Source: Candidatus Crickella merdequi
GTDB taxonomy: Bacteria; Bacillota; Clostridia; Peptostreptococcales; Anaerovoracaceae
Reading direction: 5' to 3'
NCBI GenBank assembly: GCA_018064645.1
Contig: JAGHUT010000040.1
Coordinates: 1 to 38,059 of the forward strand
DNA length: 38,059 bases
A program made the position numbers and the translations under genes. Position 1 is the first letter of the stretch; each line of letters starts with the position of its first letter. Below the pieces are notes generated by a model that was given only the letters and a program-made list of their open reading frames with translations, did not search any database and was not told where the DNA came from. Below are positions 1 to 7,585 of the stretch, piece by piece.

Positions 1-549
1 GCAGTAACAATTATTTCCAAAATCGGAGAGGTAGGAGCATGGATCGGAGCCGGTTTCTCAGCTGTAGGCGTGGGAATGGCCGCAATGAGCAAAATCGACA
101 GTCTCAGCTACATTTCAAGTGTTAATTCTGAGCCGGAGGCATCAGTTAATGGTTTCAGCATCGGCCTTCTCGATGCCAGTGGTCATCCAATCACATCAGC
201 ATATGTAATTCTCTTCGTTACACTCCTGATTATGTGCATTCTTACAGCAATGATCTGCAGGAATATTAATCTCATCTTCAAGACAGCAGCCGGCAAGACA
301 AAGTTCTCCCAGGGCGAGACACCGTTCCAGCCTGATGTAATCAGAATGGTTAAGGAGATTGGATACTTCCTCATCGCAATGCCTGTTGTTGGCATAATAA
401 TGCAGATCATCTGCGGAATCATCTCACATGGAATGATCGAAGTAAGCGTCGAGTTCAATTCAATTTTCACCGGTCTCGTAGTGCTGGCACTGTCACAGTA
501 CTTCGCGTATGGAATGGAACTTCAGAACGAAGTTGACGGACTTGTATAA
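1..549 (+). CDS. DUF2975 family membrane protein (5' end outside window)
   Basis: The reading frame is open from base 1, so the N-terminus lies upstream of the window; 182 codons precede the TAA at 547-549. Three hydrophobic stretches are visible (one soon after 'ITSAYVILFV', one at 'IGYFLIAMPVVGII', one at 'IFTGLVVLALSQYF'). The C-terminal signature QYFAYGMELQNEVDGL is the pattern I associate with DUF2975 proteins, which are small multi-pass membrane proteins of unknown function. In Bacillota these are commonly encoded directly before a tiny YozG-like XRE regulator, and that arrangement is present here 18 bases downstream. Identification rests on that motif and the neighbour; no biochemical role can be inferred. 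Confidence 0.75.
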   Translation, partial: AVTIISKIGEVGAWIGAGFSAVGVGMAAMSKIDSLSYISSVNSEPEASVNGFSIGLLDASGHPITSAYVILFVTLLIMCILTAMICRNINLIFKTAAGKTKFSQGETPFQPDVIRMVKEIGYFLIAMPVVGIIMQIICGIISHGMIEVSVEFNSIFTGLVVLALSQYFAYGMELQNEVDGLV

Positions 550-567
550 TAGAAAGGCGGCAGAGTA

Positions 568-774
568 ATGGGTAAGATAATACTTGAACTGGATGTCATG
601 ATGGCAAAGCGCAAGATATCGCTTAACGAGCTTGCCGACAGAGTAGGCATAACAAATGTTAACCTTTCAAAGATCAAGAACAACAAAGTAAACGCAATCA
701 GGTTCAGCACACTTGAGGGCATATGCGAGGCGCTTGAGTGCGAACCGGGTGACATTCTCAAATATGAAGAGTAG
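568..774 (+). CDS. Small XRE-family transcriptional regulator (YozG-like)
   Basis: 68 residues, almost entirely one helix-turn-helix domain: 'ISLNELADRVGITNVNLSKI' is the HTH core, followed by 'STLEGICEALECEPGDIL', the typical closing helices of YozG/XRE_26-type regulators. An AAAGGCGG ribosome binding site lies at 552-559, eight bases before the ATG. It is co-transcribed with the DUF2975 membrane gene; family knowledge suggests the two act together, with the regulator probably controlling its own operon, but no operator is visible because the operon promoter is outside the window. There is no ligand-binding domain. Confidence 0.85.
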   Translation: MGKIILELDVMMAKRKISLNELADRVGITNVNLSKIKNNKVNAIRFSTLEGICEALECEPGDILKYEE

Positions 775-778
775 ATGC

Positions 779-804
779 AAAAAAGAAGGCCTTCGGCCTT
801 CTTT
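779..804. terminator. Bidirectional terminator between convergent genes
   Basis: Ten-base-pair perfect stem AAAGAAGGCC (782-791) / GGCCTTCTTT (795-804) with a TTC loop. An A-run at 779-784 gives a U-run for the minus-strand transcript (rqcH), and the stem's own T-tract serves the plus strand. It sits in the 32-base gap between the XRE stop and the rqcH stop. Confidence 0.85.
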
Positions 805-806
805 AA

Positions 807-2492
807 TTATTTCTCTTCAGGAAGCTTCGGATCTACATATACTGTCATGTTGTGGGTAAAAATCACATAGCCAGGCTTTGATCCGTTAGGCTTCTTAATA
901 TATCTTACAGGAACATAGTCTACAGGAACCTGTGATGAATTCTGCGCCTTGCTGTGGTATGCGGCTATAGATGCGGCTTCATAAATTATATCTGCCGGCA
1001 GGTCATCTACTGTGCGTCCGTCATCGAGTCGGAGAATAACATGTGAGCCTGGAATATCCTTTGTATGCATCCACACATCAACCTTTGAGGCATACTTCAT
1101 AGTCAGCCAGTCGTTCTCATTGTTATTGCGTCCAACAAGAACCTGGGTACCATCTGCAAGTCTGTACTCAATAGGAGTAGGCTTGTTCTTCTTCTTTCGC
1201 ATTCCCGGTTTATTACGGAAACGCACGTAGCCGGTTTCCTGGAGTTCCTCTCTTATAAGCTCAAGCTCCTCCTCTGTACTGGATGAATTTACTGAATGGA
1301 GCACAGATTCAAGGTACAGAATATCCTTGTCATTATCCTCAAGCTGCGCCTGCTTCTCGTGAATTGCAGTCTTGGCCTTGGAATATTTCTTGAAGTAGCG
1401 CTGGGCATTCTTAGAAGCGCTGAGCTTCTCGTCAAGTGGAATGGTTATTGGATTGCCATCGTAGTAGTTGGGAACTGAAACGGACTTCGCACCAGCCTGA
1501 ACCATATGTATGTTAGCTGTCAGAAGCTCACCGTACAGCCTGTAACGGTCGGAATTCTCTGCGGCAAGTAAATCCTCGCCAAGCTTCTTTCTCTTCAGCA
1601 GAGCCTTGTCTAAGGCCGTCTGAACAGTCTTCTGGAGGGGGATAGACTTCTGCTTAACCATGTTGGAACTTTCTCTGTTGAAGAAGTAATACTCAACACA
1701 TTCGCTAAGGTTATCAAATTCCATTATTCCCACGCCATCGTATTCGTGAAGGTCTGTGAGGTGAAACTCTTTAGGCGCTCCGTTATCATCCAGATATACA
1801 CGACCTCTGCATGTTCCTTCTTCAATTGACTGGAGAATTCCTGAAAGAGTCACGTAAGGTGATATGTTCTCATCAAAGAGCAGTTCTCGTGCAATTGCAG
1901 GGGAGATTCCACCTACGGCCATTGCAAGGAGCTTAGCTTCAGAAGGCAGTTCTGTATCTGCCGCAACCTCCTTGAACGGGATCTTGTCCTGTGCCGGAGG
2001 ATACTTGTAAATTACTCCTGGCAGAAGCTGTCTGTAACGATTCACATCAATGGAGATTCTCTTGATGCTGTCAATGATTTTGCCAGAGGAAATGTCGACG
2101 AGAACGATGTTGGAGTGCTTACCCATGATCTCGATAATGAGTCTTCTGCTCACGGTAAAACCAAGCTCATTCTGAGCCTCTATGTCGATCTCGATTATTC
2201 TTTCGGACTGATACTGTCTTACATCAGTTATACGACCGCCCTGAAGATGCTTGCGAAGAAGCATGCAGAAGGTTGGCGGCTGGTCCGGATTCTTATACCT
2301 GTTATTTGTCAGGCAGAGCCTTGCCGACTGACTGTTACAGGACGCAAAAAGTCTTACATTACCTTCTCTGGTATGTATCTGCAGTACGAGTTCCTCATTG
2401 CCCGGCTGATATACCTTCTCAATCTTTCCGAGGGTAATCCTTTCCCTGAGCTCGCGTGTTATTCCATATGTAATAATTCCGTCAAAAGCCAT
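807..2492 (-). CDS. rqcH: Rqc2/RqcH homologue, NFACT family ribosome quality control factor
   Basis: 561 residues. RqcH binds the 50S-peptidyl-tRNA product of stalled ribosomes and recruits tRNA-Ala to add C-terminal alanine tails that mark the nascent chain for degradation. The N-terminal NFACT domain opens with 'MAFDGIITYGITREL' and carries 'LLRKHLQGGRI'; a coiled-coil middle region (about 290-430) precedes the C-terminal NFACT-R/DUF814 domain (about 450-561) with 'DVWMHTKDIPGSHVILR'. The position corresponding to the functionally important Asp97-Arg98 of B. subtilis RqcH reads Glu97-Arg98. The old name FbpA (fibronectin-binding) reflects a secondary property. Divergent from yicC, as a rearranged form of the B. 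subtilis yloA-yloC neighbourhood. There is no Shine-Dalgarno before the ATG; the promoter entry explains why. Confidence 0.95.
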   Translation of the reverse strand: MAFDGIITYGITRELRERITLGKIEKVYQPGNEELVLQIHTREGNVRLFASCNSQSARLCLTNNRYKNPDQPPTFCMLLRKHLQGGRITDVRQYQSERIIEIDIEAQNELGFTVSRRLIIEIMGKHSNIVLVDISSGKIIDSIKRISIDVNRYRQLLPGVIYKYPPAQDKIPFKEVAADTELPSEAKLLAMAVGGISPAIARELLFDENISPYVTLSGILQSIEEGTCRGRVYLDDNGAPKEFHLTDLHEYDGVGIMEFDNLSECVEYYFFNRESSNMVKQKSIPLQKTVQTALDKALLKRKKLGEDLLAAENSDRYRLYGELLTANIHMVQAGAKSVSVPNYYDGNPITIPLDEKLSASKNAQRYFKKYSKAKTAIHEKQAQLEDNDKDILYLESVLHSVNSSSTEEELELIREELQETGYVRFRNKPGMRKKKNKPTPIEYRLADGTQVLVGRNNNENDWLTMKYASKVDVWMHTKDIPGSHVILRLDDGRTVDDLPADIIYEAASIAAYHSKAQNSSQVPVDYVPVRYIKKPNGSKPGYVIFTHNMTVYVDPKLPEEK

Positions 2493-2498
2493 GCAATT

Positions 2499-2527
2499 AC
2501 TATATCATTTGAGTGTCTGTGTATCAA
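2499..2527 (-). promoter_or_regulatory. Promoter of rqcH, predicted leaderless
   Basis: On the minus strand a -35 TTGATA (2527-2522), a 17-base spacer, and a -10 TATAGT (2504-2499) preceded by TG-A (extended -10). Exactly six bases separate the -10 from the ATG of rqcH, so the expected +1 is the A of the start codon. No purine-rich ribosome binding site exists in between. Confidence 0.7.
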
Positions 2528-2629
2528 GTGGAGTTGCATAATGGACTGTTAAAGTGGTAAACTCAAAGGGCACGAAAGATCAGAGCGTGGGACTAAATCA
2601 AGATGCTTTCGGGAAAGAAGAGACATAAT

Positions 2630-3517
2630 ATGATTAAGAGTATGACAGGCTTCGGAAGAGGCCAGTACACAGACAGCCAGAAGACAATTACTGTCGAGAT
2701 CAGAGCTGTCAACCATCGTTACTGCGATATTTTTGTTAAGATGCCAAGACGCTACTCTTTTGCAGAAGAGAAGATCAAGGCAGAAGTTAAGAAGAAACTG
2801 GCAAGAGGAAAGATTGAGATAGGCGTATCAATTGATACCTTTGGTACAACAGATACTGATATCAGACTTGATAAGGCTTTGGCAGGCAAGTACTACAATG
2901 CACTTTCGGAGCTTAACGACAATTTTGAACTCAGTTCAGATGGAATTACACTTTCTCTCCTTGCCAAGATGCCTGATGTAATTAAGAATGCACCTGCAGA
3001 GGAGGATGAGGCTGAGATGGAGAGATGCCTCATCGAAGCAACAGTCAAGGCTGTTGATGACATCTGCAGAATGAGAGAGGTTGAAGGCGAGAAGCTGGCT
3101 GCAGATATCGCCATGAGATCAGACATCATTTCAGATATCAGAAGTGCAATCGAGGAGAGAGCGCCAATGATTGAGAGAGAGTACGCTGCTAAGCTCAAAG
3201 CGAGAATCGAAGAACTCCTCGACGGAATTGCAGAAGTTCCAGAAGAGAGAATCGCGCTGGAAGCAGCGGTTTTCGCAGATAAAGCCAACATTACAGAGGA
3301 ACTGGTGAGACTTCAGAGCCACATCGATCAGCTGAGAAGTTTTCTCAAGACAGAGGAGAACGCTATCGGCAAGAAGATGGACTTCCTGATTCAGGAGATG
3401 AACCGTGAGGCGAACACTATAGGCTCAAAGTCAAATGATAAGGAGATTACAAGCAGAATGCTTGATCTCAAGGCTGAGATAGAAAAGATTAGAGAACAGG
3501 TACAGAATATCGAATAA
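2630..3517 (+). CDS. yicC: YicC/YloC family endoribonuclease
   Basis: 295 residues from the ATG at 2630, giving the family's standard start MIKSMTGFGRG; a GAAAGAAGAG ribosome binding site lies at 2613-2622. An in-frame ATG at 2603 would add nine non-conserved residues and is not preferred. The N-terminal YicC domain ('EIRAVNHRYCDIFVKMPRR') and the C-terminal DUF1732 domain ('KKMDFLIQEMNREANTIGSK' to the end) are both complete. YicC-family proteins are RNases linked to small-RNA turnover in Escherichia coli. The gene heads a yicC-gmk-rpoZ operon as in many Bacillota, but the usual remA gene between yicC and gmk is missing (only 43 bases separate the two). Confidence 0.93.
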   Translation: MIKSMTGFGRGQYTDSQKTITVEIRAVNHRYCDIFVKMPRRYSFAEEKIKAEVKKKLARGKIEIGVSIDTFGTTDTDIRLDKALAGKYYNALSELNDNFELSSDGITLSLLAKMPDVIKNAPAEEDEAEMERCLIEATVKAVDDICRMREVEGEKLAADIAMRSDIISDIRSAIEERAPMIEREYAAKLKARIEELLDGIAEVPEERIALEAAVFADKANITEELVRLQSHIDQLRSFLKTEENAIGKKMDFLIQEMNREANTIGSKSNDKEITSRMLDLKAEIEKIREQVQNIE

Positions 3518-3560
3518 TTGTGATATAATATCTGTTGCAGTTTTTTTGAAGGGGGTACCG

Positions 3561-4190
3561 ATGAGGAACCATCAGAGAGGCAAGCTTTATGTAATATCGG
3601 GACCTTCCGGAGCAGGCAAGGGCACGATTTGCAAAGCAATTGCCGGCAAAGATAATATTGAACTTTCAATTTCGATGACGACAAGGAATCCGAGACCAGG
3701 AGAGATTCACGGTAAGGATTACTTCTTTGCAACCAAGGAGGAGTTCCTTGATAATATCGAAAAGGGCAATCTTCTTGAATATGCTACCGTATATGAGAAC
3801 ATGTACGGTACTCCTAAAGATGCTGTAATCAGCAAGCTTGAGAGAGGTCGCAATGTTATTCTCGAGATTGATATTCAGGGAGGTCTTCAGGTTAAGAAGC
3901 TTATGCCGGAGGCAATTCTGATTTTTATCCTTCCGCCAAGTCTGGCAATCTTAAGAGAGAGACTTGTTGGAAGACAGACTGATTCACCTGAGGTGATCGA
4001 GAAGAGACTGGCAGAGACATTAAACGAGATTAAACTCCTCGGCGAGTATGACTACTACGTGGTTAACGACGAGCTGGAGGAGGCAGTTAGCGCAGTTAAG
4101 GGAATTATTGATGCGGAAGCAAGAAGGGTTCCCGATAAGGTTAAGCCAATCATTGGCAGATACGAGAGAGAGAAAGGGGAGACAGAATAA
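3561..4190 (+). CDS. gmk: Guanylate kinase
   Basis: 209 residues, normal length for the family. Phosphorylates GMP to GDP using ATP. The P-loop SGPSGAGKGT spans residues 13-22; 'SMTTRNPRPGEIHGKDYFF' is the GMP-binding region and 'EYATVYENMYGTP' the following conserved segment. The start is placed at the ATG at 3561, five bases after GAAGGGGG; an upstream TTG at 3546 overlaps that ribosome binding site and is rejected. The stop codon overlaps the start of rpoZ (TAATG), implying translational coupling. Confidence 0.97.
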   Translation: MRNHQRGKLYVISGPSGAGKGTICKAIAGKDNIELSISMTTRNPRPGEIHGKDYFFATKEEFLDNIEKGNLLEYATVYENMYGTPKDAVISKLERGRNVILEIDIQGGLQVKKLMPEAILIFILPPSLAILRERLVGRQTDSPEVIEKRLAETLNEIKLLGEYDYYVVNDELEEAVSAVKGIIDAEARRVPDKVKPIIGRYEREKGETE

Positions 4191-4390
4191 TGCTTTTATA
4201 TCCATCAATCAACAAGCTTCAGGAGAAGACAGATTCCAAATACACACTTGTAACTCTTACAGCTAAGAGAGCAAGAGATATCATCGACGGCAAGCCGATT
4301 CTGACAGATACAGGCTGCGAGAGACCAGTTAGCCAGGCGGCTAAGGAGATTTCAATCGACCTGATTACTTATAATCGTGTAGAGGAATAA
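4190..4390 (+). CDS. rpoZ: DNA-directed RNA polymerase omega subunit
   Basis: 66 residues. Omega assists assembly of the beta' subunit into RNA polymerase. The conserved block 'LTAKRARDIIDGKP' followed by 'KEISIDLITYNRVEE' is diagnostic. The ATG shares a base with the gmk stop codon, and the AAAGGGGA at 4173-4180, inside the end of gmk, serves as its ribosome binding site. Last gene of the yicC-gmk-rpoZ operon, followed by a terminator. Confidence 0.93.
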   Translation: MLLYPSINKLQEKTDSKYTLVTLTAKRARDIIDGKPILTDTGCERPVSQAAKEISIDLITYNRVEE

Positions 4391-4413
4391 TATAGATAGT
4401 TAATTAAGTGCTT

Positions 4414-4445
4414 AATGGAAATCTATGCTGATTTCCATTTTGTTT
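4414..4445 (+). terminator. Rho-independent terminator after rpoZ
   Basis: Perfect ten-base-pair stem AATGGAAATC (4414-4423) / GATTTCCATT (4430-4439) with a six-base loop, then TTGTTT. The stem is AT-rich, so termination may be partial. Confidence 0.7.
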
Positions 4446-4461
4446 AATACAGAGAAGTTCA

Positions 4462-6018
4462 GTGAAAGATACCAGTATGGAGCACAAGGGCAGATATGCA
4501 TTAATAGGAAGTGATGTGGATTTACATCCTGCAAAGCATCTGCATAGTCTTATTGCAGATTACGAGTTCGATCTCATCAGTGTTAAGAATGAGAGTGAGC
4601 TCCGTCTTGTGCTGTCTGATTGTAAATATCAGGGTTTTATGGTTGCTGCGCCGTACAGGACTGCATCAATGGCATATGTGGACCGGGTGTCTGACTATGC
4701 AAAGAGGGCAGGTGCAGTCAATATAATAAGACGAACGAATGATGGCAAACTGGAGGGATATAATACTGATATAAGGTCATTTGAGTTCCTTGTTCCGAGA
4801 ATCGTCAAAGGCTGGAAGGCTGTAATTCTTGGAACAGGCTGTGGAGCTGTTGCGGCGGCAGAGGCACTTAAGGAACTGGATGCAGGAGAGATTGTTCTTG
4901 CATCAAGGAACCCGGAAGCGGCCAGAGCAAAGTTAGGTAACAGATTTGAGATTGTGTCATTTAACGAATTAAGACTTCACAAGGATGCAAAGATTCTTGT
5001 AAACGCGACACCTGTCGGAATGGTACCCGGCGCCTATGAATCGCCTCTTGATGGCAAGATGATCAGTGCGAAATCTTTCAAGAAACTGGAACTTGCTATA
5101 GATCTCATATATAACCCTAGTAGAACGAAGTTCCTCCAGGATCTGGAAAGATGCTCAGGAACTGACAACAAAATGGTCTTCCAGAGATTGTCAGCAAATA
5201 TCACCGAGAGAATTCACGGTAAGCGCCACACTGATTTTCACAACACAATCAGAGACAATATTTATGGAAAGAGCAGAGTTTTTACTAAATCAGGCATAGA
5301 TATGCTCATAAGGCAGGCACTTTTCGCCAAATCGATATGGATCGGTGAAGAGAGTCAGGCCCATGATGATGAGATTGTTATTGATCTCAAGAGACAGCTT
5401 CTTGAGGAACAGCTTAATGTAATTCTCATTGGAATGCCAGGAAGCGGCAAGTCTTCAATTGCCAGGATGATTGCAAAGGAGCTTGGCAGACCTTTCGTTG
5501 ATGTAGACAGGATCATCGAAGAGAAGATGGGCGCAAGGATTGCTGATGTTCTGGTTGATCCGGACAAGGGCGAGGCATATATGCGCAGCTTCGAAACTGA
5601 GGCTCTTAAAGAGGTCTGCTGCATGACCGGCTGTGTTATTGCAACAGGTGGAGGTGCCGTTCTCAGACCGATTAATAGAGACCTTATCAGAGAGAACAGC
5701 TGCGTTGTATATATCAGACGTCCACTGAATCTGCTTTCATTGAAAAACAGACCGCTCAGTCAGGCTGAGGGTGTTGAGAAGCTGTACAAAGAGAGGGTAG
5801 GTCTTTATCGCAAGATTGCAGATGTTACAATTACGAATTCACATACTTTTGGAGAATCCTTCGATAAGAACGGAACCAAGAATTCATATACATATGATTT
5901 AAAGCGATTTGCGTATAAGGTCATCAAACAGGTAAGATATCAGCTCGATGATGTCATTGATGATTACTGGACTCAGTACGAGCGCGCAGAGAGAAAGCGT
6001 AGTAAAGAAAGCAGATAA
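4462..6018 (+). CDS. Fused shikimate dehydrogenase-like / shikimate kinase protein
   Basis: 518 residues with two domains. Residues 1 to about 300 are AroE-like: Rossmann motif 'LGTGCGAVAAA', 'NATPVGMVPGAYESPLD', 'GAVN' and 'GYNTD' are present. By eye alignment, however, the usual shikimate contacts Ser14, Ser16, Thr61 and Lys65 (E. coli numbering) read His, Ala, Ala and Arg, and about 37 extra residues lie between 'DLIYNP' (214-219) and 'SGIDMLIRQA' (277-286). Residues about 317-460 are a complete shikimate kinase (AroK): Walker A GMPGSGKSS (324-332), 'DVDRIIEE', 'GEAYMRSFE', 'ATGGGAVLR', 'NRPLSQ' and 'YKERVGLYRKIAD'. A charged tail of about 60 residues follows. In the chorismate pathway AroE reduces 3-dehydroshikimate and AroK phosphorylates shikimate, so the fusion joins consecutive steps. 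The start is GTG at 4462 after AGAGAAG; the ATG at 4477 is an alternative. Monocistronic between two terminators. Confidence 0.85.
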   Translation: MKDTSMEHKGRYALIGSDVDLHPAKHLHSLIADYEFDLISVKNESELRLVLSDCKYQGFMVAAPYRTASMAYVDRVSDYAKRAGAVNIIRRTNDGKLEGYNTDIRSFEFLVPRIVKGWKAVILGTGCGAVAAAEALKELDAGEIVLASRNPEAARAKLGNRFEIVSFNELRLHKDAKILVNATPVGMVPGAYESPLDGKMISAKSFKKLELAIDLIYNPSRTKFLQDLERCSGTDNKMVFQRLSANITERIHGKRHTDFHNTIRDNIYGKSRVFTKSGIDMLIRQALFAKSIWIGEESQAHDDEIVIDLKRQLLEEQLNVILIGMPGSGKSSIARMIAKELGRPFVDVDRIIEEKMGARIADVLVDPDKGEAYMRSFETEALKEVCCMTGCVIATGGGAVLRPINRDLIRENSCVVYIRRPLNLLSLKNRPLSQAEGVEKLYKERVGLYRKIADVTITNSHTFGESFDKNGTKNSYTYDLKRFAYKVIKQVRYQLDDVIDDYWTQYERAERKRSKESR

Positions 6019-6033
6019 ACGACTAATACAAGC

Positions 6034-6072
6034 GAAAGCCCCGGGTGGACAAACCCGGGACTTTCTTTTTTT
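6034..6072 (+). terminator. Strong rho-independent terminator after the aroE-aroK fusion
   Basis: GAAAG (6034-6038) pairs with CTTTC (6061-6065), and CCCGGGT (6040-6046) with ACCCGGG (6053-6059), with one C/A mismatch between the two helices; loop GGACAA. A run of T follows (6066-6072). Confidence 0.92.
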
Positions 6073-6080
6073 ATAGAGGG

Positions 6081-6114
6081 AAATTAATTATGAATTAATT
6101 TCTTAGGACCTAAG
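6081..6114. repeat. Two adjacent perfect inverted repeats downstream of nhaC
   Basis: AAATTAATT (6081-6089) / AATTAATTT (6093-6101) with ATG as spacer, followed by CTTAGG (6102-6107) / CCTAAG (6109-6114) around a single A. Neither has a U-run on the minus strand, so they are not a classical terminator for nhaC; they could be a processing or 3'-end stabilising structure. No other nhaC terminator is visible. Confidence 0.5.
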
Positions 6115-6120
6115 CAATTA

Positions 6121-7530
6121 TTACTTTGCTCTTACTGGCTTCTCCTCGCCATCCCAGATTCCCCAGCCTGTAGCAGCACAGATGATTGAGAATACAGGAA
6201 CGATGAAAATGAACCAGCAGTAAGGGATGAACTCTGTTCCGCATCCGTATACAGACATGATGAAGAGTGGTGCAACTCCCCAAGGAACGATTGGAGCACT
6301 CAGTGTAGCTGAATCCTCGAGTGTTCTTGAGAGGACCTTCTTGGAGATGTTCATCTCTGTGTATGTATCCTCGAATGTCTGGCTTCCTACGATGATAGCA
6401 ACAGTCTGGCCACCAGCTGTGAGGAAGTTTACGATGTAGCTGTAGATAAGTGTAACTGTAACGAGAACTGTCTTGTTCTTGATAACCTTAATGAGAACAT
6501 CTTTGGCAAGTACTTCGAGAATACCTGTTGATGTGATGATTCCACCCATTACTGAAGCCATCATGAATGTAACAAGAAGTCCTGTCATACTGCTGATACC
6601 ACCTCTGTTGAGCATTGGGTCAACCAGTGATACGCCTGTATCAATTGAGAATCCGTTAGCAGCGTAGCCCATGAGATCTACGATGTTAACACCCTGTCCA
6701 ACCATAGCGAATACCATTGAAATGATTACTGTCAGTGAAAGTCCGAGCAGTGATGGAATTCTGAATGCTGATACGAGCAGAACCAGAATTGCAGGGATAA
6801 TCATCAGAATGTTGATGTTGAAGTTAGCTGTGAGTGTATCCATGATGAGCTGAGCCTTTGAAGCATCCATGTCTCCGCCGCTGTACTTGAGGCCGGCAAT
6901 TGTGAATGCGATAAGAGCTACGATAGCAGCAGGGATTGTTGTGTATGTCATTGAGCTAATGTGGTCATAGAGTGGAACTCTTGTAACTCCTGATGCAAGG
7001 TTAGTTGTATCTGAGAGTGGGGACATCTTGTCACCGAACCATGCTCCGCATACTACAGCTCCAATTACGAGAGCAACAGGGATGTTAGTTGTTGAGGCAA
7101 CTCCTACCATTGCAAGACCCATTGTTGCGATGCTTCCGAATGATGTTCCTGTGAACTCTGATGTGAGAGCACAGAGAACGAAAGCAAGGGGAACGAGGAT
7201 CTTAGGTGAGATAAGCTTCAGTCCGTAGTACATGAGTGCAGGAACAGTACCGCCTGCCATCCAGATACCTACAAGCATTCCTACCAGGATTACGATAAGG
7301 AATGTTGGGATGCAGTCTGCTACTACCTTCTTGAGTGTAGCCTCAGTCTCTGACCAAGGAACATTAAGGATAGCAGCGATGATTGCAGAAATGATTGCTC
7401 CAACAAATACTGTCATAGTTGTATCAGCGCCGAGGTTGATGAGAATAACCAGAGCAGCGATGATTACTAAGAATGACACGACTGCAAAAGCAGCTGATGG
7501 AGTCTTCTTAATTCTCTGTTTCTTTTCCAT
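6121..7530 (-). CDS. nhaC: NhaC-family Na+/H+ antiporter (ion-coupled transporter)
   Basis: 469 residues, about eleven hydrophobic segments. The family hallmark 'AWFGDKMSPLSDTTNLASG' is complete, as are 'SEFTGTSFGSIATMGLAMVG' and 'TAGGQTVAIIVGSQTF'. NhaC-family proteins exchange Na+ for H+, and some members (for example MleN) couple ion exchange to an organic acid, so the substrate here is not certain. Ribosome binding site AAAGGAG seven bases before the ATG. It is the last gene of the alr - hydrolase - nhaC unit, 55 bases after the hydrolase. Its place behind a racemase and a hydrolase makes an amino acid or amino-acid-derived substrate conceivable; that is inference only. Confidence 0.9.
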   Translation of the reverse strand: MEKKQRIKKTPSAAFAVVSFLVIIAALVILINLGADTTMTVFVGAIISAIIAAILNVPWSETEATLKKVVADCIPTFLIVILVGMLVGIWMAGGTVPALMYYGLKLISPKILVPLAFVLCALTSEFTGTSFGSIATMGLAMVGVASTTNIPVALVIGAVVCGAWFGDKMSPLSDTTNLASGVTRVPLYDHISSMTYTTIPAAIVALIAFTIAGLKYSGGDMDASKAQLIMDTLTANFNINILMIIPAILVLLVSAFRIPSLLGLSLTVIISMVFAMVGQGVNIVDLMGYAANGFSIDTGVSLVDPMLNRGGISSMTGLLVTFMMASVMGGIITSTGILEVLAKDVLIKVIKNKTVLVTVTLIYSYIVNFLTAGGQTVAIIVGSQTFEDTYTEMNISKKVLSRTLEDSATLSAPIVPWGVAPLFIMSVYGCGTEFIPYCWFIFIVPVFSIICAATGWGIWDGEEKPVRAK

Positions 7531-7585
7531 TTTGATTCTCCTTTTTTCAAATTACCGTTTATTTTGTAAAAAATATGAGCCAATG

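Noticed and set aside
2115-2552. 145-residue open frame on the plus strand over the 5' end of rqcH
   Set aside because: Antisense to the NFACT domain; no ribosome binding site or family signature.
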